Positions 48,682 to 60,600 of a stretch of 64,000 nucleotides of DNA are shown one piece after another; the first letter of the stretch is position 1; every line of letters begins with the position of its first letter. This stretch comes from Dryobates pubescens (taxonomy: Eukaryota > Chordata > Aves > Piciformes > Picidae), in contig NC_071623.1 in NCBI RefSeq assembly GCF_014839835.1, forward strand, positions 22,196,314 to 22,260,313, given 5' to 3'. The position numbers were made by a program, and so were the translations under genes. Below the pieces are notes generated by a model. That model was not told the DNA's origin and ran no database searches. It was given only the letters and a program-made list of their open reading frames with translations.

Positions 48682-51600
48682 CTGTGAAGGAAAGAGGAAA
48701 TGAGAATTAGGCTGACCAGACATTTAATCCTGTTTGCTTAGAAATAGGTTTTATATTGTTTTCCACACATCAGCTGGCTTTCTTAATCCTTAGAAGTCCC
48801 AGAGTGGTGACAGTGTAATAACATCTCTGCTTTAACACTGAAATTTGTCAAATAGATCCAAAAGATGTGAATAGTTCCAGCTGTCTCAGAGCTGTCTGCT
48901 CAGGCATTAAGTAGTGATGCTTTAAATGTCAACATAAACCACAACCATTTAGTCAAATAAAGGAGAGGGAGGGAGTTTTATGGGGCTATGCATTTCAGTG
49001 AGAAAGATGACTTAATACAAAAATATTATAAATTCCTCCCACCTCCTGTTCTATTGATAAGATGGAACCAGCTTCAGCAACCAACATGGGTTTTGCAGGA
49101 TGTCGTGGCTGTATTTTGAATGTCAACAGAAGAACAGCACACCTACTCAACACAATGTTGACATGTTGGGCACTCATTTTGGCAGCTGAAGTGGCAGTTG
49201 ATTTTATTGGTAGTGGCTGAAGGAGTACAACTGCATTTTGTCCTTGTGGCTTAATCCCTGTCTATTACCTTAGTGCATTTTACATAAGACACAAGCTGCT
49301 TTATCAGGAGTCCTGTTAACAAAATTAATACTAATATTATCACCATTAGAGCTTTTTCTAGCAAACTGATTTGAAATGAGATTGCAGGTTACTGACAGAA
49401 CAAATATTCACATAGCAAACCCATTGTCTTTGATAAGTGTCATTTTAGTAAGCATGGTTGACTTCTGATTACTGTGATTAACCACTAAAACCAACCAGCA
49501 CAAAATGAAAATTCTCCCTTTCTTGTGAGAAACCTGTGAGCAAAATGAAACTTGACTACATCCTGCACTGATCAGATCAATGCTACCTTCCCAACAGCTG
49601 AGCTCCAGGTTCAGCAGACTACCCTGTGCTGAACATGGGCTCAGCTTAAAGCACAAGATGATTGCTAAGTCAGCTGCAAAGCCTTAGTTTGCTGAACTCC
49701 AAATGATTCAAAATAAAAGACCCAGAGAAACTGCAGGAAACTCAGAAGAGTATAGGTTACTAACTTCAGTGTATGTAAGATCCTTTATAGGCTTGTTTCT
49801 TGGAGAAGATTCTGATACATAGAATAAACCAGGTTGGAAGAGACCTTCAAGATCATCGCGTCCAACCCATCAACCAATCCAACACCACCTAAACAACTAA
49901 CCCACGGCACCAAGCACCCCATCAAGTCTTCTCCTGAAAACCTCCAATGATGGCATCTCCACCACCTCCCCAGGCAGCCCATTCCAATGGGCAATCACTC
50001 TTTCTGTATAGAACTTTTTCCTAACATCCAGCCTGAACCTCCCCTGGCGCAGCCTGAGACTGTGTCCTCTTGTCCTGCTACTGGCTGCCTGGGAGAAGAG
50101 ACCAACATCCGTCTGTCTACAACCTCCTTTCAGGTAGTTGTAGACAGCAATAAGGTCACCCCTGAGTCTCCTCCAGGCTAAGCAACCCCAGCTCCCTCAG
50201 CCTCTCCTCGTAGGGCTTGTGTTCCAAACCCCTCACCAACTTTGTTGCTCTTCTCTGGACTCGTTCCAGCAAGTCAACCTCCTTCCTAAACTGAGGGGCC
50301 CAGAACTGGACACAGTACTCGAGGTGCGGCCTAACCAGTGCAGTGTACAGGGGCAGAATGACCTCCCTGCTCCTGCTGGCCACACTGTTCCTGATGCAGG
50401 CCAGGATGCCATTGGCCCTCTTAGCTGCCTGGGCACACTGCAGGCTTTTGATGTTATATAGGTAACAGGGTCAGTTGGTATTCCCCAGCAGTAACTGCTA
50501 ACATTTATTGCTCTCCTTTTATCTTAAATTTTCAGACTTCTCTACATTCTTTACCTAATTTAAAACTCTGTTGTGGTTTTTTGCTCGTTATTCTATTTGT
50601 GAAAGAACTTTGTTTCAGGAGAACAAATCTGTAGGTTTAAGTCTAAAAGGAGATAGGGGGGAGAGTTTTCTGTTGTTTGCTATCTAAAAAGAGGAACTGA
50701 AGGTTAGCACCTGTTATTCTCTGACTTTGAAATTAAAGGAAACATCCTGTTTCTAAGCCATATGAAGCTTTATCTTACAAATTATGCAGTTGCTTTAGGA
50801 ATAAAAGTATATGCCAAGTATTCAAATTGTTCAGCTTTTAAATATTGTTGACCCTTCTGTGCAGAACAGTTCAAAATGACAGTGTATTAGAGTTTATTAT
50901 ACATCAGCATAGTTCAAAATAAAGGCTAGTTTAACTCCTTCTTACTTAATGCCTATGCAGTGCCACAAAACGTGTTGAAAAACATGGGGTACCATTCATG
51001 CAAAACTTATTGCCTTATAATGCCAGAAATTAAATGAAGTAACTTCCACTACTTTTCTCACACTGGAAAGTATCTGTCTTTGTCAGCTTTTCCCAAAGTT
51101 TACAACTTCATCATTTCCACTTCCTGGAATAGCTTCTCATGTTTGGCAGAAGAATGAATCATAGAATCAGTCAGGGTTGGAAGGGACCACAAGGATCATC
51201 TAGTTCTAACCCCACTGCCATGGACAGGGACACCTCACACTGGACCAGGCTGGCCAGAGCCTCATCCAGCCTGGTCTTAAACACCTCTAGGGATGAGGCC
51301 TCAATCACCTCCCTGGACAACCCATTCCAAGGCTTCACCACTCTCACGGTGAAGAACTTCCTCCTCATGTCCAGTCTGAATCTCCCCACCTCCAGCTTCA
51401 TTCCATTCCCCCTAGTCCTATCACTACCTGATATCCTAAGAAGTCCCTCCTCAGCCTTCTTGTAGGCCCTCTTCAGATACTGGAAGGCCACAATAAGGTC
51501 ACCTCGGAGCCTTCTCTTCTCCAGACTGAACAGCCCCAACTCTTTCAGTCTGTCCTCATAGGAGAGGTGCTCCAGCCCTCTGATCATCCCCGTGGCCCTA

Positions 51601-54600
51601 AGGAGTTTCATCATACACAACAACTACGTAACAAAAGATAACCACCACTGCTGCTTGTAGTCTAAAACCCCCTCAGAATAATCAACACTTTACAGATGGC
51701 TAACAATCAGGTGCAAACGAAAGAAGGCAAACCAAAAGAAGGCTCTAATGGTTTTGGCACAGAGAGCCTTTGAAAAGCAGAAGGTTCTGCTGAAAAGTCT
51801 GATTTTGATTGTGTTAAGTAGAAAACAAACCTCTTTTAAGTGTTCTGGGAAAATATATGAAGGGCAGAAAACATGTTTGGCCAGTCGATAGAGATACAAA
51901 AATGAAAAGAAACAGAGGGGAACACTGATTACAATGGCCAACATTGATCCAATAAGAACAGTCACAATTATCCACACAGGAGTTACACCTGCAAGAGACA
52001 GGAAAGAAAAGGAAATTAATAATGACACTTTTAATTTCATTATGTATTATTTTACAATTGTCACTTTTTCTATGGAACTAAAAAACATAAATCTGCAAAC
52101 ATAAACCTTTGTTTCCAGATGCAAAATATCTCTTAGTTTTTGTCTGAATGGGCTCAGTAAGGTAAGCTTGAAAGCTACTATATTTAGACATTCACTACTT
52201 AAAAATTACACATACTGGTGAGAGAATGCAAAAAGCCATTGTAAAATAGCAGCAAAGTAAAGACACAGTGAGAGGAAATGGCTTGAAATTGTGCCATGGG
52301 AGGTTTAGATTGGATATTAACAACAATTTATTTCCTGAAAGAGTGGTCAAGCACTGGAATAGGTTACCCACAGAGGTGTTGGAGTCACCATCCCTGGAGG
52401 TGTTCAAGAAATGTGTGGACATGGCACTTTGGGACACGGTTTAATGGCCATGGTGGTCTTAGGTTGATGGTTGGACACGATAGTCTTAGAAGTCTTTTCC
52501 AACCAAAAGAATTCTATGGTCCTATGATGTCAGGGGTCAAAAGTCTGTCAAATTCTACACTACTGAGCCTTTTAAAAGTTTTTACCAGATAGCTTGTGCC
52601 TCTGCCTCTAATTTTCCACACAGGAGGGTGTAAGTTAGCCAAAACATACATTATGCCTGTGCACAAGAGAGTATCCCATCCTTTCTTTTAAATAGGGACA
52701 TGAAGCTCACTGCTAAAACAACAGGGTCAGACCATGTGATGGTTATTGCTGGACTCCACAATCAGCAGTTAAGGTGGCATGGCTGGAATGAAAAGCACCT
52801 TTGGTAATTAACTGCCTTCAAAATGAGAAGAAAAGTATCTAACAAAGAATTTCTTTATATTATTGATTAATAACTACTGTGCTTCACAGAGGAAGAGCAT
52901 CAAGGCCTAGCCTCATGGCAGACACTAGCAATACCACCATGGATGGAGCAGACTGCAACACGGGGTCCAATTCCTTTCTCAGTTCCAAATATACAGAAAA
53001 AAGGCTTTTGTAAGATAATGAATATAGCTGATGGTGAAAGAAGTTCAGACAAATGGTGTGATCAGTGAAGAGCCTATGCTCCATTTAATTCTGATTTTCA
53101 GAGTATGAGGAACTCAGATGCCTCTGCAGCAAAGCATTAGCCACCAGTGCTGTACTGCTTATAGTTTTTGCTTTGTTTTCAACTCCTCCACTGCAAATGC
53201 ACACATATATTATCCAACAAATAATGTTAAAGTAACAAACATCTATTTTTGGAAGGTTTACACATGACACTGGTTTTAATTTTGAATGGCTTTGAACATT
53301 TCCCAGTTCCCTACAGTGTGTGTCCCATTGTGATACACGAGGTATTACCATTGTGGGTTGTCTGCTCACAAAGCACTTCGCTCAGTTCCCCTGTTTTGTT
53401 CAGCTCGGGGATAACTGCTTGCACTTGAACACAATATATTGTCCATGGCTCCAACTGAGAGAGTATTTCAGAGTTGTGATCAGTATCTATGTGATTTACC
53501 TAGTGACAGAGAAGAATACAAAAAAAAAATGAAAAGCAGGAGGCCAGGGAATGGACTAGGCAGGTAATTAAAGTTACATGTTAGTAGGACAAATCCTAGC
53601 AGTTATAGTTCCAATATGAATAAAGCTTTTCAAGCACAATGAAATGCCCTGCCAGTGTCACAGAAATGATTACTACATAGATTTCACCTATAGTCAGAGC
53701 ATGAGACTGTTCATGTCACTGACTTTCTGGCTGCTTCTAGCAGCATTAATGATGTTTTAGGTTAAAAAGATCAACAGAGGTGTGACAAAAGAGATAAAAG
53801 CAATTGCTTAAGCAAAGGTGATTAACTAAGAGCATCATAGGCAAACATAATTTAATTTCAGACAGAGTAAGTAGGATGGATGATCTAGGCACAAAATAAA
53901 ATAAAATAAAATCCCAAAAGAGAAAAGATTAAAACAAAAAGGCTTGTGGAAGCTATTGAGTGACCAACTGCAACTTACTGTTTAGAGGCATGGTCGGTTA
54001 TTTCCCTGTAATAGTCCACGCAGAGTATAGGAATTCCTACATGCTCCATTACTTAGATTCTTTCTCAGGGGTGAGAAGACTCTATAGCTAGGTTTCAAAA
54101 TTTTGAGCAAGCATCCATTTCAAAAAGCAGTCTATGAAGCTATTCAGTCTATGCCTTTTGTTTCTTTGATCCCTATGAATTTTCCCAGACTACCTCTGCT
54201 CCAAAGTGTTACAAGCACAAATTCTACCTGAATTTCCCACTTTCTCTGGTAATCCACCTAAGTTTGCATTCCACATGCAGAAATACCATCAATTCTTGTA
54301 GTTTGGTAGCAGAAAAATCATTCTGGGTTTTGGGAAATGATGACTCCTCACTTGCTGGAATTGAATGCCACAGAATTTTGCAGGGTAACAAATATAAATC
54401 AGCATTACCTAGAGTGTAGTCCTATTATATGAAAATTATACTGATGTACAGAGCACTAATTATACTGTGACTGGTATCTTCCAGTAAAGAACTTCCTTTA
54501 TTCCTGTAATAGAACTCATGACCCTAGAATTAATGTATTATTTATGATGCTCTTCCATGCATTTTGTACAGAGAAGCCTTTTGAGATGAGTAACACATCC

Positions 54601-57600
54601 ATGGTAGATGCTGTCCCTACGAGGAAGACAGTAAAGTACAACCAAAACTGAAGTGGTGAAGGTTACCACAGTTAATAAAAGGCCTCACCTGTGGTGGTGG
54701 TATTCAAAGGCCAAAGTCCCACAAAGAGCACAAATACTTGAATGACATGAAATTTGAATCTAATTGAGCTTATTGGCATGACCACAGATACTGCTGATGT
54801 TACAGCTTCTAAGTTTACCCTTGCTTGTATGTGTGAAATACAGAGATTTGGTGCTGAAGACTTCATCTTAAATGAGCACACCAGTGAAGTGAGGGAATAA
54901 ACTGTCATAACATAGCAGTTATTTCTAATCATGCCAAGGGCAAATTACATCCATGCTCCCATTTAACTACGCAGCTATCTGCCATTTGCTCTCAACAGTG
55001 GTTGTAATAACTATACTTGATTACACTGTAATTGGTGCAGATACATTTTTGCTTCAGTACCCTCGGCTTTCAGAACTTCATGAGCACGGTACTCTACCAA
55101 GAAAAGCAGATATCAAAGTCATGGAGTCACACCACCTATGAAGCAGAAGTTACCTCTGTACTGCTGTCTTTCTTCCAGTAAAGTATTCTGTAATTCCACG
55201 AGCCATAATATTTCTTTAGGGGCCAGTTGTCATGTTCAGCAAAAGGGCCTACGAAATCCACATGCAGGGACCCAGATTCTGACTTCACTTTTACGTCAGG
55301 TGGCCCAATGTTTGCTGTATATTAGGATGGCAGAAGAGAAGAAAGAATAGAATGGAGTTTCACATTGTTTTCAATTTGACATTTTCATACAATTTGTGCT
55401 TTAAATAATTGTATCTATTAGAAGAAAGTAATCTGCTTTCATGGAAAAGCATGAATAAATCCTTTCCTTACAGAACTGGTCGTGAAAAGGATTTAATTTT
55501 TGCACTTAAATAACAGATACTGTTGCAGACTACATTTCCCATACACTAAATTAACTCAGTTCTCTTTTGCCAGCTGTGGTGAGTCCTGGGAGAGGAAGGA
55601 CTACTTCTATAGGTTGTTACTCACTTCTCCTTTTGGGCCAAGCTGTTGCAGTATCTGTCTTTTCTGAGTAGACTCTCTAGTGAAGTGTTTTAATGTTCCT
55701 TTCATTGTGATAATTTTGAAAAACTGAAATACTTGAATTATTTCTGCATGTCCTATTGATTGTGTTCCTTAGACCAAATATCTTATTCTCACATTTTCTA
55801 AATGGCTTGTTTTCACTATATTTTTGTGCCACTACCTAAATTATTTAATGAGTAGCTTAGTTATCAACTAGGTTGTGTAGGCAATGAGCTCTCCACTGAA
55901 GTATCGTGTCATTACAGCAAACAACTCCACCTTGGCTGCCTTGACTGAAGTTCTGCCTGGCAACAATCATACTATAAAGCATCTAAGAAAGGAAGAGCTC
56001 AATACACAGACAATTTTGCATTCCTCTGTGAGTATATACTTCTATAATTAAAAATAAATCCCCTCTGTTTGCTGAGCCATACATTCATGTAAAGCTCATG
56101 AATATGTTGAACTTAGAAAAAGAATAACTTGTGGAGGATCTTGGTTACTCTGGTTTTCATATGCTGTTCCCACATACAGTGTGGAGTTTATTAAAAAAGC
56201 ACTAGCAGAAATAACATAATGTGTGGGGTTTGGCTGAGCTGGAGTTAATTCACCCTAGAGCATCTTTCTAGTGCTGTGTTTTGCTGTGCTGCAGCTGGGT
56301 GTTGATAACACAGCAGTGTTTTGGCTACTGCTGAGCCAAGGCACCAAGGCTGTGCTTTTCCTGCATTTTCCCCACCAACAGTAGGCTGAACAATGGGCCA
56401 TATCTTGGGAAGGGACACACCTGGGCCAGTTGACCCAAACTGACCAAAAGGGTATTCCATTTCATATGACATCAGCTCAGATAGAAAAGCTAAGGGAAAG
56501 AAGCAAGTGAAGGGACATTCGTTGATGGCATCTGTCCTCCAGAGCAACCACTACACATATTAAAGTCTTGCTTCCTGGGAAGTGACCAAACATTGTCTGC
56601 TGATGGGAATTAGGGAATAATGTCCTTGTTTAATCTTTCTTCCATGTGTGGCCTTTGCTTTTGCTTTTCATTCTATTAAATTGCTTCTATCTTGACTCAC
56701 GAGCCTTTGGTTGTATTTTCCCTCTCCCCTGTCCAGCTAAGAAAGGGAGCGATAGAGCGACTTTGGTGGGCACCAGGCCCCCCAGCCAGGGCCAAACCAC
56801 CATACATAGAAAGGAGTATCAGATACTTTCGTCATGATGCCCTGCTCAGGTCAGCTATGACAACATTAAAAATCCTCATGTTCTCCTCAGATTTGGCCAG
56901 TACTCACTCACAGGTCTTTCTTTCCAGGTAGTTTTACACACAGATTTTCCTACTTAGGAAGAAGCTGCCTTTTCGAAGCCTAGCTTGCTCTGAAGGCCAC
57001 AAGCTCTTTCAAATGTATGTCAAGCCACAAATCCGTTAATGACTCACAAGTTTGCTTTCTACTGTGAAAATCTGCCCATATTTTTTGTATCACACTTTCA
57101 TTTGGCAGCAATTTAAACTGACAAATGTTGTAATTTATTTATTTTTTCATGCTATGTGGTAGTGCTTCTGTTCAAGGCAGATTAAATTATATCAACATTA
57201 TGCTTTTGGACAGGTAACCAGCAAAAGCATTCTGAAAAACAAGGCTGTAAACTGTGAAATTACATTCTGAAATCCAAGGAACAGCATTTAAAAAAATATC
57301 AAGAAAATGGAGGCAGAGTAAGAAAAAACCAGGATTATAAAACAAAGTTTTCTCAAAGATGAGGTGTAACAGAAGCTTCCTCCAGAGTTTTGTACTAACA
57401 GCTGTGAGAAGTAAAAAGCCTTGTGTGTAACATTAACTACATAATATAAAATAATTTGAATTTTGCCTGTGTTTGGTGTAAAACATGTCCAAAACATGTT
57501 GGTAAAATCTAGTCTGCCATTCCCTAGCTCAGGTGACAGCAACATGATTGACATCTCTGCTAACTTCTTTAGACTTTGCATGGCGATGTCTAAATCATCT

Positions 57601-60600
57601 CTCACACAATACTGCAAATCTTCACTAAGGGAATGACAATATTGTGTAATGAAGATTTCTTGACTAAAAATTAATCTTTCTCTGTGCCATTGTGGTTTGT
57701 TGTTGTTGTTTTTCCTAGCATAGCAATGAAGAAAAAAGTAATTTAACTTATTTAGATCTACAGGAAGTCTGAACCATTGAAGAAAAACTCTCCCTCTGAA
57801 AAATATAAATAATCTTTGCTTTAATGAAAAAAATACACATTTTTCTGAAAACCTCCTCAAAAGAGGTTTCAAATACCAATACTAACATCTAGCTATAGCA
57901 GTGAACCTACTGCTTTTTCCGACAGCAACTTCTGCCTTCAAAAACCAAAAGTGTTACAACAAAGGCTTTATGGTTCACTGTAATTAAATTTAAAAGTGAT
58001 CTGCACACTATAGCTTTTCTTATTGTCATAGAAATGGCTTAGGTTGGAAGGGACCTTAGAGATTATCTACTCCAACCTCTTCACCATGGGAGGGACACCT
58101 CTCAAATACACTTGGCTACTCAAGACCTGATCTAACCTGGCTGTGATGGTTTAAACACCCCTAGGGAGGAGGCATCCACAACCTCCCTGGCCACCCTATT
58201 CCAGAGTCTCATCCACTTCTTCCTAAGATCCAGTCTGAATCTGCCCTCCCTCAGCTTAAAGCCATTCCCTCTTGTTCTATTGCTAGACACCGTTACGAAA
58301 AGTCCCTCTGCAGGATCCCCTATGGAGCCAGGTTGTAAAGGCACATTAATAGCAGAAAATATTTTTTGTGGAAAGGTAGAAAAATGCTTACTGTCATCCA
58401 TTGGCTTAAATGTGATGGTTACCCAGTCTGAATGGTCATTTTCTGACTCTGCTCTGACCTTTAATACATAGTTTCCATATGCAGACAGAGAAGAGACATC
58501 ACACTCTGTAAGTGTCAAGTTTGTGCCCACATTTTCATATGTGTTTCCAGGCAAATTGATGCTGTAAGGAAGAGAAACATATAACTGACTAAATGTCTTT
58601 TCAGTTAACTGGAAGAAGTGGTGTATATATATGTTCAGTTATGAATAAGGAAAGTTAGATCCAGTATGTAAAAAACATCATTACTAATGTACACACAAAG
58701 CATTTTACATGCATCCTTATCTCTGTAATATAGTTAAAGATTAGAACCAGGATTCAGTAAATAGATGACTTTTTCTAGACAGTGGTTACAAAACAATTCA
58801 ACAGTTAACAAACAAGTCTGCAAGACTGAGACAGCTATGCACAGCATTGCTCTCTAACTTGGACTTAGCTGAGAACTGTCTTTAAGAGATGCATATAAGG
58901 AAAAGCCAGAAAAAACAGGCTGAGAACTGGCTGGGAACTGTTTAATATATGATGTTCTTTCTGTTTTGCATCAAAAGTCCACCTAGCAGCATAGTGATTC
59001 CAACAGGCAGCTGCTACCAGAAGGCAGAAAAGTCTCCTTTTGACTAAGATGGTATGCACTCTTAGTTTGGGGTTTCTCCTCAGCAGGCACCTGCCTGTGG
59101 GTGACATCATCTCCACTTTACATCCTACCCTGTCTTTGCCAAACCTTCAGCAGGAACACAAGTCCTCTGGCCCAACATGTGGTTTGCTTCTCAAGCACAG
59201 AGGGAAGGGAAGGAGTTCACTGCTGGGCTGGAGAAGTGGTTGGTTTCTTCAGTACAGAAACACAGATTGCTTTTCTCAGCAGGAAAGACCAACTTGGAAG
59301 GACACAGTGGTAAAACCAAACCAAAGCTGCATCAGCCTACCAAAACTGACAAAAGGAGACCTCAGAAAATGTGTTCCAAGACACTGAATGGACAAGCTAC
59401 CTGCCTGCAGTTCACTGGGCATTTCCACTAAAGGCAGTGGCAGAGCGCAAAATGCTGCTGAAGTGAGAGATCAGGTAAGGTCCTAACACCCAGCAGGACT
59501 AAGTGTCTTGATGGCAGGTAACAGCTACACAGTAGAGACATAAGTATACATGGAGCTAATAACAACCAAGGTTAAAATGCATTTCTGGTTAAAAAAACAA
59601 CAAACCAAGGCAAACACAACTGCCTTGGGTGTGAAATGTGTAGAAAATGCCTCTGCCCTCCTATTTAACTGAAAACAAAAACGGGGACAGTTACTGATCT
59701 TTTAAAAAGGAAAGAAATCACTAACACATGCAGTTGTAAAACACAAAGTAAAGCAAGCACAGCTCCCCCAGACTTACCTCTTATATTGTACAGTGTAACT
59801 TATGTTCCCTTTGTGCAATCTAGGTGCATCCCACTGTAAAATGCTGCGAAGATTAATGGAAATAATTCTTGCGTTTTGGGGGTTGGGCACCATTGAATAT
59901 GCTATGGAAACAAACAAAACTTATTAGTATGTGTTCCTCCAGCAACTTCTCAGTCACCCAACACTTAAATAGAGCCTTCTTTCTTTTCCTTGCCTCAGAC
60001 ACTTAAAAAAACCCCAGACTTTAATACATCCTGATGCCTACCATTCCTTCTGAGCTTATGCAACAAAACCAAATTAGCCAGCATCAATGATTTCCGATAA
60101 GTCTTTATGATACCATCATTTATGATGCATGACTGACTTGTTAGTGCTTAAGATGCAGGGCCCATGAGGCTGCATGCATGAACTCTCACTGAAGTTCTCC
60201 AAAGCAAATTTTTCAAAGTCCATTAGCACTATGGTAACAACATGGGTGTGTGGATCGATTTCTTGTGCATTTTTGAACAGTCTTTCTATATAGACCTGGA
60301 TATAAGACTTAAATTATTTGCAAAACCTCAAACCCCCAAATTCCACCATCTTTATATTATCACTGCATGGATTAGCATTGCCATTTAAAATATTTTACTC
60401 ATTCTGTTATTAAGCCACCCCTTTAAAAAGAAGAGACAAACAAGAACTTTTGAAAGCAAGGGAGCTATTGAATGTGCTGGTACACCCAGCATAAGGAGGA
60501 CATCGAACTGCTGGAGCAGGTCCAGAGCAGGTCCATGAAGATGATTAGAGGGCTGGTGCACCTCCCCCATGGGGACAGGCTGTAAGAGGCAGGGCTGTTC

